DNA from: Pseudopithomyces maydicus
Taxonomy: Eukaryota; Ascomycota; Dothideomycetes; Pleosporales; Didymosphaeriaceae
DNA: 64,000 bases
Assembly: GCA_026873275.1 (NCBI GenBank)
Contig: JANTUC010000003.1
Span: forward strand, 1,674,001 to 1,738,000
Direction of reading: 5' to 3'
The notes beneath the pieces were generated by a model. That model was given only the letters and a program-made list of their open reading frames with translations, had not been told where the DNA came from and did no database searches. Positions 43,113 to 53,144 of the stretch are shown here, in pieces (positions within the stretch are counted from its first letter, which is position 1; every line of letters starts with the position of its first letter). The position numbers and the translations under genes were made by a program.

Positions 43113-46100
43113 CTACTCGCTACTGTCTATAGCCTCTAGTTGCCATGCCGCAAGCGTTACCTGAGATGATAACGTGTAGGGGTGATGAGAGCCTAGAACT
43201 TTATCTTGCAGTCTACAGCAGTCCTGCATCAAGGAAAATGCCTCCTTCACTTTACCAAGACCTTTAAATGTAAAGGCGAGGTTGTTCATGCTGGTCAGCG
43301 TGTCGGGATGATCTGCTCCGAGCTTCGTCTTGCGAGTCTCCATCACTTGCACCTCCAGCGCTTCGGCGTCTGTCCACCGGCCTTGGTTCCTGTACGTCGA
43401 CGCCAGGTTGCCCATGCTTGTCAGGGTAGAAGGGTGGCCTGCTCCGAGCTTCGTCTTGCGAGTCTTCATCACTTGCACAAACAGCGCTTCGGCGTCTGCC
43501 CACCGGCCTTGCTTCCAGTACGTCGACGCCAGGTTCGCCATGCTCGTCAGGGTATCGGGATGATCTACTCCGAGCTTCGTCTTGAAAGTCTCCATCACTT
43601 GCACCTCCAGCGCTTCGGCGTCTGCCCACCGGCCTTGGTTCCTGTACGTCGACGCCAGGTTCGCCATGCTCGTCAGGGTATCGGGATGGTCTGCTCCGAG
43701 TCTCGTCTTGCTTGTCTCCATCACTTGCACCTCCAGCGCTTCGCCGTCTGTCCACCGGCCTTGGTTCCTGTACGTCGACGCCAGGTTCGCCATGCTCGTC
43801 AGCGTCGAGGGATGGTCTGCTCCGAGCTTCGTCTTGCTTGTCTCCATCACTTGCACCTCCAGCGCTTCGGCGTCTGCCCACCGGCCTTGGTCACTGTACG
43901 TCGACGCCAGGTTCGCCATGCTCGTCAGGGTATCGGGATGGTCTGCTCCGAGCTTCGTCTTGCGAGTCTCCATCACTTGCACAAACAGCGCTTCGGCGTC
44001 TGTCCACCGGCCTTGCTTCCAGTACGTCGACGCCAGGTTCGCCATGCTCGTCAGGGTATCGGGATGGTCTACTCCGAGCTTCGTCTTGAAAGTCTCCATC
44101 ACTTGCACCTCCAGCGCTTCGGCGTCTGCCCACCGGCCTTGGTTGCTGTACGTCGACGCCAGGTTGCCCATGCTCGTCAGCGTCGAGGGATGGTCTGTTC
44201 CAAGCTTCTTCTTGCTCGTCTCCATCACTTGCACAAATAGCGCTTCGGCGTCTGCCCACCGGCCCTGGTTCCTGTACGTCGACGCCAGGTTGCCCATGCT
44301 CGTCAGCGTGTCGGGATGGTCTGTTCCGAGCTTCTTCTTGCTCGTCTCCATCACTTGCACAAACAGCGCTTCGGCGTCTGCCCACCGGCCCTGGTTCCTG
44401 TACGTCGACGCCAGGTTCGCCATGCTCGTCAGCGTCGAGGGATGGTCTGTTCCAAGCTTCTTCTTGCTCGTCTCCATCACTTGCACCTCTAGCGCTTCGG
44501 CGTCTGCCCACCGGCCCTGGTTCCTGTACGTCGACGCCAGGTTGCCCATGCTCGTCAGCGTGTCGGGATGGTCTGCTCCGAGCTTCGTCTTGCGAGTCTC
44601 CATCACTTGCACAAACAGCGCTTCGGCATCTGCCCACTGACCCCTAGAACGATACACTTCACCTAACATTGCCCTGCTCCAAAGCGTATCTTCGTGATTC
44701 GAACCTAGTCTCTTTCTCCTCGTCTTCGTAGATTGTAGTGACATAGCTTCTGCTTCAACCCAGTTCCCTACTCGTAGAGCATACCATGCTGCCTTGTACA
44801 GTAGTGAAGCCCACTCCCCCAGCGACTCTTCCCTTTCTGGCCGCTGTTCCGCAGCAGATTTAGCGTGCGCAAACAGCCCCTGGCACACCACCCAGTTTTC
44901 GTGATTTCCCGTGGGAAAGGCGGCGCAAAGATTGCTGACGAAACGCTGCTTCCAATGCTCCAGTTCTCCATGAATCTGCAGCCACTTCCGCGTCGCGAGC
45001 TGCACCAGTCCGTGCATTTCAAAGCTGGCCCCATCGGTGTTCACGGATATGAACGAGTAATCACGCAGTGTCTGAATGTCATTTTCAAATCCATTATCGC
45101 CCGCACTGGATTGCGACGCGCTGTCTTCATCCTCCCAGGCCCGTCGCTTGCCGTCGCGCTCGTGCTGTTCTTTCTCGGCAGGCTCCGCTTCTGGCTGAGA
45201 ACGAAGCAGCTCCTCAGGTATCCCTTGCCGGTCAAAGAAACTCATCAGCGAGAGCAAACCGGCGGCAGATGGCCGTGTCTCTCTGATGTGGTCGAAAGAG
45301 ATCTGCCATGTGATAATGATCGAGTTCTTTGCCTCATAATCGCGACGAAGCTGTCCTGCCCCGCTGTCGAGAAGAGTTGTTCTTTTGTGGTCGCTCCTTC
45401 GGAAGTCTGCGAGGTACTGTTTTACAGAGCAGCGAGGTGCTTTCCGAGCGATGTAGGCCGCCGCCTGCACAATGGCGAGTGGCATATACTCTAGCACCTC
45501 AGCGAGTTCGTTCATACTAGCAGTATCCTCGTTCCCTTCGAGCTTCTTCTTAAAGAGTATACTAGCTTGCATCTCGTTCATAGGCTGTACGCTGATAATG
45601 TTGCGCCGCTCCACGAGCTGCAACGCCGCGTCTTGGTTCCGTGTTGTTACCAAGACCGACCCGCGCTCACTGTGTGGAATGTAGGAGCGTAGCGGTTTGA
45701 GGGCACTTCCTAAATTGGCCGCCTCGTCTCGCTGGGCAATCGGGACATCCATAAGAAAGCTAGCATCGTCTACGTTGTCAAGCACAAGTAACCATCGATC
45801 CTTGCTACTACACAGCCAGTCGTGCACGAGCTTAAAGATGTTCGCTTTAGGATTCTGCCGCCCGGATATCTTGACGCAGTCGGCTATGTCACGATAGCTC
45901 TGTTCGAACCTAGCTGCGTTGCTGGCGTGTACCCAGAGCACCCACGTCTCGGCCGATCGTTCGCGCGTCTGGTACGCATACTCGATGGCGAGCTGCGACT
46001 TCCTTTGTGTACGTCAGCCTATATGCAGGACGAACGCAGTACTCTATTCACCCTACGCCGCCCAAGCCGACGAGCGCCACCCATGAGCCTGCCAAAGCGC

Positions 46101-46376
46101 ATTGCTGGTGGACATCTTCGAGTATTGTCCCTCGCTCGACGAAATCGGCGTCACGGGAAAAGGGTATCGCGGTGGAAGGGCGTGGTGGAGTCTCCGGTCG
46201 TTCTGCGGGGCGGCTATTAGCGTAGGGCCCTGCGGCGGGTCGACCTTCGACCTTCGATTCTTCCGCAAGCGAAGCAACTTACCAGGCGCAAAGTTGTATG
46301 TGGTGTTGACCGTGCCGTTGACGATTTTACTTACGACGCTACATTTCGCATCGCGGAGGGTCATTGTAGAGGCCAT
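43113..46376 (-). CDS. NLR-type protein: NB-ARC/NACHT-like NTPase with TPR (kinesin light chain-type) repeats
   Basis: Exons 46283-46376, 46052-46229 and 43113-46002 give 1,053 residues. Introns are 46230-46282 (GTAAGT) and 46003-46051 (GTGAAT, CTGAC branch); the second interrupts the P-loop codons. A 32-residue leader is followed by a conserved lead-in (AIPFSRDADFVERGTILEDV), Walker A GLGGVGKSQ (~86-94), Walker B LLVLDNVDD (~162-170), VLVTTRN and the EMPLAI/YMPLAIVQAAAY helix. A winged-helix-like region follows. From ~560 to ~1,030 come about eleven 42-residue TPRs. Fungal proteins of this plan act as intracellular non-self sensors; the repeats bind ligand and the NTPase oligomerises. The N-terminus has no HET, lipase or nuclease effector domain. 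It sits inside an inverted-repeat bracket. Confidence 0.92.
43320..44640 (-). repeat. 126-bp tandem repeat array encoding TPR units
   Basis: About ten 126-bp units, one per 42-residue TPR, lie within the NLR gene. Units share long identical blocks (for example TACGTCGACGCCAGGTT and CTCCATCACTTGCAC) including silent positions. Variation is concentrated at a few codons: MGNLAS/MANLAS, YRNQ/YSNQ/YWKQ/YSDQ, ALEVQ/ALFVQ, SKKKLGTD/RKTKLGAD. Such near-identity indicates recent unit exchange or expansion. Confidence 0.9.
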
Positions 46377-46481
46377 TATGCTGCTGTGGAAGAGAGTGTG
46401 CACTGGAAGAAGTGTCTGCGACGAGGCCTGCGAGCCGACGAGGGCTTGCAGCAGGGGGCCAGCTGGGCCGCAGCCGGGCCT

Positions 46482-46513
46482 CTGCCTGCCTGTCTGCCTG
46501 CCTGCCTGCCTTT
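46482..46513. repeat. Short CCTG microsatellite
   Basis: Imperfect CTGC/CCTG tetranucleotide run (about 7-8 units) about 110 bp upstream of the NLR start codon, in its probable 5' region. A short AT dinucleotide run lies at 46765-46776. Confidence 0.8.
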
Positions 46514-46889
46514 CTAGACAGCTTGCCCGGCGGAGGCACAAAGTTGAGGTGTGTGCATAGCTGGAGGCCACCGCCAAGCGCGAGCCCAACCGTGGTCTCT
46601 CGTTCAACTATCGTTTTGCCTGTTATCATATTATGGACTAAGACGAAGTTATTTATGTGTGTATTATAGTTACCTACCTAAGCATTATAAGAGCTGGGTC
46701 TTTTCTAGCGCAGGTAAAGACATAGAATAAAGTACTATAGGTTAGAGTAGTTCTGCGCGTGTGAATATATATATATACACGTACAACACTTATAGCGCTG
46801 CAGTAACTCCCCTCTATAAGCAAATATATAATAAGGTTAAGCTAAAGCGAACGTTTACTCCGGATATCTTAAACCATAGAGGGGTAAAG

Positions 46890-47010
46890 GTGAGCAAGAT
46901 AAGGCTCGGAGTAGATTATTCTGACACGCTGATAAGCATGGCGAATCTGGCGTTGATGTATTGGAACTAGGGCTGGTGGACAGACGCGGAAGACCTAACT
47001 AGAGGTACAA
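46890..47010 (+). pseudogene. Remnant of a TPR unit, opposite strand to the NLR
   Basis: The plus strand reads KIRLGVDYSDTLISMANLAL followed by MYWN, a stop, then WWTDAEDL. This matches one TPR unit of the neighbouring NLR (KLGVDHPDTLTSMANLASTYWKQGRWTDAEAL region), with AT-biased changes. It is in inverted orientation relative to the NLR and abuts the right terminal repeat. No surrounding frame is open. Confidence 0.7.
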
Positions 47011-47015
47011 GTGAT

Positions 47016-47130
47016 AGCGTATGCGCAGTAGTTCGCTTACTAAACGTGGTAAGGTGCAGAGTACGTGAGCGGTACTTTGAGTTGCCACCACCGCCGAGAG
47101 GATGGCCGACCCGTTCCTGCCCTGACCTTG
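47016..47130 (-). repeat. Terminal inverted repeat, right end of the NLR-bearing element
   Basis: Reads GCAGTAGTTCGCTTAC, GAGTTGCCACCACCGCCGAG, GGATGGCCGACCCGTTCCTG and CCCTGACCTTG outward to the right. It is the inverted partner of 42929-43043. Confidence 0.8.
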
Positions 47131-47238
47131 TGTGAAATCATGTAGATATGGGTCAAGACAACAGTGCCGTGTACAACTCTAGATAGCGCAGAATCTCGCG
47201 CACAGTGATAATCACTCACAGCTCTGCTAATTAGATAA

Positions 47239-47757
47239 CTAGCAAGGGGCAGGAGGAAAGACTGGGATAAATAGCAGGATCCGGTCATGAATAGGTGAAA
47301 TCATGCACCGGGCATGCTCGAGAGTATTATCTAGCTGGCCCCGGCGTTTTCCTTGGCTGATCATTTGCATGCTTTCCATCTGAACACGGAGAGCGCTTAT
47401 CAGTGCTAGGCAGTTCTGACGCTCCAGTTCCCATATTCTCAACTTCAATCAATAGTCACTCAAACCTAATGCCTCTCGTACACAAGGTTGGGGCTGTGAG
47501 ACGCGGATGGCCAGATTGAATCGAACAGAGTCGATCGCACATCTGAAGCGCCGCGTTATTATCCATCAGGCATCCCGCGTGCCGCTCCAACCATAGATCG
47601 TAGATGGCGCAATGGCCTTGCAGGCACCGACATTGCACGAGTTTTCGCAAACTTCGCAAAGTTGTGGCCAACCGGCAATAGCAGTTGCACCGGTAATATT
47701 AATATTCAACATATGCGAGCTCAAGAATTCATCGACTATGGACAGCCTGCACAACAT
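47239..47757 (-). pseudogene. Possible relic of an AflR-like regulator C-terminal domain
   Basis: Minus-strand frames read LVQCRCLQGHCAIYDLWLER, MDNNAALQMCDRLCSIQSG and, in another frame, RQNCLALISALRVQMESMQM. The order (CxCLQ, then a helix with D/N-AL-x-C, then LI-AL) resembles the C-terminal AflR-type domain of fungal C6 regulators. Stops and frame changes separate the pieces and no zinc cluster was found. The similarity is weak and rests on spacing of a few residues. Confidence 0.25.
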
Positions 47758-48469
47758 TCCTTATTTCAGTTGTTCGCAATACAAAGGCAGACCTCAATTT
47801 ACTGCAGCAGCTTTATTATCCCATTTCACCCATGCTCATGAATATCGCCCTTCGATAATTTCCAAGATCGCATGGTCGATGGCGATGAGATTGAGGTAGT
47901 TTCTTAGAACACAGGTAAGATTACGTTCAGTGTATTAGGTGCTTAATGCTCATTCTTCCAGTCGCATGTTCCGAAGCAGTCAAGGAGGCAAACAAGGAGC
48001 TTCCCGAGAAGAGTGCCAACGCACCTCAGACGGTCCAGGATTCAGATGTACGGCTATAGAGCCGTTTCTCATCAAAGTCATCGCCAACGCAGACGACGAG
48101 GCGAGTAAGGGTCTAAAGCGGCAGCCATGCATGTGCTACCAGGAAGCTTGCGTGAAGGATAAGAGTTCTGCTGATCAAAGGAGGATTAGTGTGCGCTTAT
48201 AGCTGGACTTGCATCTTCTGTTGGAATCAGCCTAGAATCTTTTCTTTCGATCGTACTCCTTCCATAGACCTGATAATGCCCATTCTCAATCACGAATGAG
48301 TACCCAATTCAGCTTCATGCATTTTTGCTGTGACAGTAGGAGTGCGCCATGTCAAATAAAGAGTCGGAACGGGACCGACTCCCGAGGCTAAGCGGCTCTG
48401 CCTCTTTGAGGTGTCCCGGGGCGCATCTTCGACGACGACGCTCAAGATGAAACCCACCTTACGTGAGCG

Positions 48470-49165
48470 ATGTTCGACTTCTTGTACCTGCCGCAAGTCT
48501 CTTTCACCACCGCCGACGCTGGTGAAGTGAAAACTCATGGCGTGCTTAATCTTCCTAGGGCGCCACCGCTGCAGGCCCCTCCTGATGAGACTACCACTTA
48601 CGATTCCTATAACTCCAACGGCGGCTCCTCTGCGGATGGAAGCATACGCTTGGGGACATCCACAGGGCTTACGCAGTGGTCAAGTACTCTGGATCGGAAA
48701 GAAACGGGGGACGAACGGCAGTGTGGAAACACTCATGTTCGTGTCAATCCCGCCCCACTCAATACGGACAAGCGACATACTCTCAAGACGGTCAAACCTG
48801 GTTCTGCACGAGCCATATGTCTAGAAAAGAATCGACAGGCGGCTAGTAAGTGCAGGGCCAAACAAAAGAGGCAACACGACGATCTTGTCGAAATGGCCCA
48901 GGAGGCAGAGTGTAAGAACAAAGTTTTGAAGGTTGAAGTCGAGCTCTTGAAGAGTGATCTTCGGGATCTTATGGAGCTAGTAGAGAGGCACAATGAATGT
49001 CCCGACGGCCGACTCCGAACATACGTTCAGCGCCAAGCCGATTGGCTGTTCAACCAGGGCGAATGGAGTATAATTGCTGGGCTACTCTCTTCAAAAGGCA
49101 GCTCCAAGGTTGATATCTCTTTGGAGGCGGAAGACCTTTGCGATCAGAACAAGTATTCCCCTTGA
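48470..49165 (+). CDS. bZIP transcription factor
   Basis: A single exon of 231 residues from ATG 48470. The basic region at ~117-135 (ICLEKNRQAASKCRAKQKRQ) has the bZIP signature N-x7-R with AASKCRAKQKR. The adjacent heptads (QEAECKNKVLKVEVELLKSD, LRDLMELVERHNEC) form the leucine zipper, with V/L at most d positions. This matches the ATF/CREB-like fungal class that binds TGACG-type sites as dimers. The N-terminal ~110 residues are Ser/Thr/Pro-rich and disordered. The end (NQGEWSIIAGLLSSKG) has no known domain. Nothing nearby shows what it regulates. The protein is short for an Atf1-type factor, so a shorter divergent family member is likely. Confidence 0.85.
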   Translation: MFDFLYLPQVSFTTADAGEVKTHGVLNLPRAPPLQAPPDETTTYDSYNSNGGSSADGSIRLGTSTGLTQWSSTLDRKETGDERQCGNTHVRVNPAPLNTDKRHTLKTVKPGSARAICLEKNRQAASKCRAKQKRQHDDLVEMAQEAECKNKVLKVEVELLKSDLRDLMELVERHNECPDGRLRTYVQRQADWLFNQGEWSIIAGLLSSKGSSKVDISLEAEDLCDQNKYSP

Positions 49166-49945
49166 AACAAGAAATAGGTTATGAAGGAGAATGGCACTAG
49201 TAGGTCATTCACAAAACTTTTGCATCTCTAAAAAAACAAGATGTCGCTTCTTATGTCCCAACTTATACAGAAGAAGGAAAGGAGGACGAGGAGGACGAAG
49301 AAATATACGCTGTTCCGCATTTGATTCGTCAAGATGATCTACCATTAATTTACGGCGAGGAGTAGGGTCCCACAGTGTGCAAGATTACCGTACACAAGTG
49401 TTGTTCTTCACTGTAATGAGACAGTAATGGCTCGGTTCCTATAAGATTCCACGTGCGTTAGCATGAACGGGGCGCCTGATTGGCGCGAGTGGGTACTCGC
49501 AGTAACGTTAGCGTACGGGCTCTAAGCCAATTGCCTCGGATACTACTCTTGACCCAGCATCATTCTCACGTCACATTGTGCTGGTACACCAGCGCATGCA
49601 GCTCAATGATATATGCAGAGTACGGTACCGTACAATTTGTTGTTGTGCGTTCAGAAAGCGTGTCCACATGCGTATACAGGATACCATACGATCGTTATCC
49701 GCAATTTCTGCCATTTACAACTTAACCAATTATTTCAGGAACAGTGCTATCCAAATTAATACAAAGCAATTATTCATTAGTTACTTTTTCTTTTTCGTTG
49801 TCGAAACAAGTCTCTACTAATCAGCGCTAAGAAGATATCGTGCATATGCGTTCCATCGACATCTACAATACAATTTGTGCGCAAAAACACATATTTTGTT
49901 GCCTGAGATGATGGTACAAGACTTAACGTTCGCGAAGCAATTGGA
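49166..49945. other. Intergenic, no gene seen
   Basis: Spacer between the bZIP gene and the 3' end of C6 factor copy B. Short frames only, AT-rich around 49700-49900. Nothing recognisable. Confidence 0.4.
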
Positions 49946-52545
49946 TTAACTGCTTCTCTGATGTTGGTAAGATGCCTGTACGTCAGTGGGAGGTAGATAC
50001 GTCTCACGAGTCATCGGGGAGCCATGAGGTAGAAAAGCCGACAATTTGTCCGCAACGCGAGCATCATTGTCGAAAGCATTCGGAGCCGATAAAGGCGCTC
50101 CGGAGTGTACTGTCTGCCTCTCAAGGCTACGATCTCCACTAGGAACCGGTGGTACACTTCCCATGAACAGCTTATTGGATATAGGCAAGGCAAGTCGCTT
50201 TGCGATTACTTCGAAACAGCCAAGAGCAACTCGAGAGGCACGATCGGCGAGAGGATCGTCCAAGCTACATAGCCAACGGATGATCGTCCGGCAATATCCT
50301 GCGAGAACAGCACTACCTTGCGAGGATCTCGAGGAATAAGATAGAGCAAGGAGCAGTACAGAAAGGGCCTGCATCAGGTTATGCACCACAGTCCACCACG
50401 GTCCGTACTCGTACAAAAAAGAGGTTGTGGCTGGTCCGGGAGTAGGTCTACGACAGCCTTTGCCGACTCAACACAAATAACCGCCATCCGCTGAGCAAAG
50501 TCAAGTGATATCGTTGTCTCCTCAGCATTCTTCGCAGACTCCTCGAAACTACCCAAACAAGGACGTGTTAACAGAATCTTGGCGCTGCAGAACTGGAAAG
50601 CCAGCAAGGTGCGTTCGCGAAGAAACGGAGCTTGCGGTGCCGCCCAGTCATGAGGATGCGTTTGGAAGTTGAGTTCTCCCGGGAGCTTGGCCAGCCAATC
50701 CTCGAGCCGTTGGTTCAGCTGAACGATGTCTTGATGAAGTTCATCTGGAGAACGAACCCTTGTTCCAGCTGTGTAGAGCGACGCCATGGTGCTATGTGTG
50801 ACCATATACAATTGTACCACCGCTCTGAAGTACGAGCCGACGTTTGCCTCCGCTACATCAAAGTGTAGAGCCACATTCCCTGAATCTGTATTGCTGGAGG
50901 AATAAGAGCCTACAGACGGGCGACCGCGTACTGAAGGGGAGGTAGTTGATGCCACAGTATACACCGGGAAATCATCCACGAGGTGGGCATTTTTAAGTAT
51001 CTGTTGCTCAGAGAAGGGTGCAGGTAACGGGACTGAACAACACTGCTCCACAATCATACTAGGTCGGCCTGTCATGATGCCAATCTGCCGTTCGAGATGA
51101 TAGAGGCTCCACCAAACACGAATCAAAACCTCCCGCTTCGAACCCGAGGCCAAAGGGTCTTTGTTCCGAACATGCAAGCCGAGGGAGATGGCGAATCGAA
51201 GCGCCGCACCGACAGCTGTCCAAGCGCTGTAATGTTTAGCCTGGCTGTTTCGTTCATGGCTCAGAAAGCCTACCGACTCACCTGTCCGATCGACAGGTAA
51301 TAGAAAGCTAGCAGTCCCATGACCTGGATCCGTGGCAAATCTGGGTGTTGCTCCAAGGCAGACCTATTCAGTGCGAGTGCCTGCGCCCGTGCTCGGTATA
51401 TTACATGGTCTCGTTCATCCGCCCGCCAGCTGGCTGTGACAAGACGCGAATGTTTTGCGCCTATCGCAAAAACCAAGTTCAAAATAGCCTGCCATTTGAT
51501 GTTCAACCGTGGCGCTGAGCCATGTCTCAACGAATCAAAATAGTTCCGGCATTGGTTCTCGAAGAGTTTACGTGGAAGGATCGGGAAAGAGTCGTGCACT
51601 TTCTCCATATAGGTGGACAGTAACTGCTCGACCACATTAAACTCAGGGAAACTGTACGGATCGACTTGACCTTCGATTTTGATACTCTCATGGTCCAGAT
51701 AATACGTCACGGCGCTGACCTGCTCATAGTAGGTTGCGCAGAAAGGGATTCTCCTTCAAACGTTACATCACCATCGATGCGCTCTAAGAGGAGGAAGCTT
51801 CGGAGCCATTGTACGTCTGAGCTTTGTCCCACGAACCCGGTAGCGCGCGATCGTTCGTTCTCATGCAGGTCCTCATCGAGCAGGTCTAGCGACTCGGTGT
51901 TCCACCTTTGCAATCTTCCAAGAGATTTACAATCGAAGGCCGTCTGAATGCTATTCAAAACTTCGTTGTTGGTGTTGGTGTTGGTGTTCGACACTGTTGC
52001 GGTTTGACGATCCTCGACCATGTCTTCTTCGGCCTGGCTGTGTTAGCGCGGAACTGCAATGCCGTTTCGCAGGAATCAATCCTCGTCTTAGTCCAGAGCA
52101 AGCAAAATAAAAACACTGGAGCGCTCAGAACAATAGCCAAAGGGAATAGCTCACGGTCTCAAGAAGCTCTCCTATGCGTGCGCTATCCTCCTCGTCGGCA
52201 ATACCGCGCAGTTTCCTCAACAAGCCGGCCATCTGGATGCACCGTTCGGTTACGCTGGCTTTGTCAGGGACAGATGACCTCCTACCAGACAGCAGAGTGT
52301 ACTGACTTCTTGAGACGGTCCTTGCGAGGCAAAATGTATATGCACTCGTGGCGGGTCGTCTCGCAATGCTTGCACTGCGGAATACCTCCAGTGCATTTGA
52401 TCTTGTGGGAGCGGCAAGCTGTACATGCGCGGGTGACTCTTCTTCGGTCCGCGGAAAGCTTTGACTGGTCTGGTCGTTGTAGGCGAGGAATTGCGACCTT
52501 TCTGCTGTTCGGACCAGGCGCTAGATTTGGTCTGTTGAAAGACAT
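49946..52545 (-). pseudogene. C6 zinc-cluster transcription factor, copy B (two frameshifts)
   Basis: Exon plan as in copy C: 52307-52545 (239 nt), 52155-52254 (100 nt), 51274-52033 and 49946-51226. The introns fall at matching positions. The zinc cluster is intact (RACTACRSHKIKCTGGIPQC, KHCETTRHEC; CX2CX6CX6CX2CX6C). The regulatory part matches copy C closely (DWLAKLPGELNFQTHPHDWA, VWWSLYHLERQIGIMTGRPS). Two losses break the frame. One is near 51735, where the text moves from SLSAQ to the frame of EQVSAVTYYLD. The other is near 50415, a one-base loss in a T-run before YEYGPWWTVVHNL. Both could be real mutations; the second sits in a homopolymer, where a sequencing error is possible. A truncated DNA-binding fragment might still be made. 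Confidence 0.8.
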
Positions 52546-53144
52546 GGCCAAAGTGTCTTTCCCTTCAAGCCGGTGTCTTGTTGATGGGGCCCAAAAAATG
52601 AGGAGTGCATTTGTTACCGGTTTTCTTTTGTCCAATTGGAGCGTGATGAACAGCAGCTGGATGCGAGATGATGTGGATGTTTGATGGTGAAAGTGGAGAA
52701 GTTAGCTAAGTCGGATTTAGCTGGTAACGAATCAGTCTCGCTCTTTATCGTGCCGGATAAGAACCCGATCATGCTAACCGACGTATATGCAGCAAGCGAC
52801 TAAAGCAGCTATGGCGTTACGAATTGGGCGCGGCCCAGGCTCTTTCCGGTGCGGTATGACCCTGTGGAGAGTTTCTGAAAGCCCTCACCTGCCGCACTTT
52901 GGCCCTGGTAAGTTTTAGGTTAATTGGGTGCAGCCAAGGTATATCAACACGGTAGTTGGCGATCATTCGTGCATTGACGGCAAAGCAAAAGTGTGTGACA
53001 TATGTGGCGCTGATTAGTCAGCGAGGGGCATTGCCCAAATTGGCCACTTATTTGATCAAACGTTCAACGAACAGATGCAACGCCGGCACCATTTCAAGGA
53101 ACTTGATCTATCACAACATCGTTTTCATGTAGGTCTGAGGAGAA
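52546..53144. other. Intergenic between divergent regulators
   Basis: Shared upstream region of C6 copy B (minus) and the SAM-HMG factor (plus), about 600 bp. No gene or clear regulatory motif was identified. Confidence 0.4.

Larger units (their letters stand above)
42929..47130. mobile_element. Putative TIR-bracketed element carrying the NLR gene
   Basis: Inverted repeats at 42929-43043 and 47016-47130 bracket the complete NLR gene plus a TPR remnant at 46890-47010. No transposase is inside. It could be a non-autonomous DNA element that captured the gene, or two independent insertions flanking it. Similar repeat ends bracket the F-box/ankyrin gene at 34164-35379. The terminal CAAGG...CCTTG does not let me name the superfamily. 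Confidence 0.5.
46377..48469. other. Intergenic with NLR promoter, TPR remnant, right TIR and a regulator relic
   Basis: From left to right: NLR upstream region with microsatellite, TPR remnant (46890-47010), right terminal repeat (47016-47130), a possible AflR-like relic (47239-47757, minus), then ~700 bp with no supported gene before the bZIP gene. Confidence 0.4.

Noticed and set aside
43206..44640. Long plus-strand frames opposite the NLR repeats
   Set aside because: They mirror the 126-bp periodicity of the TPR array and carry no start context or domain; shadows of the real gene.
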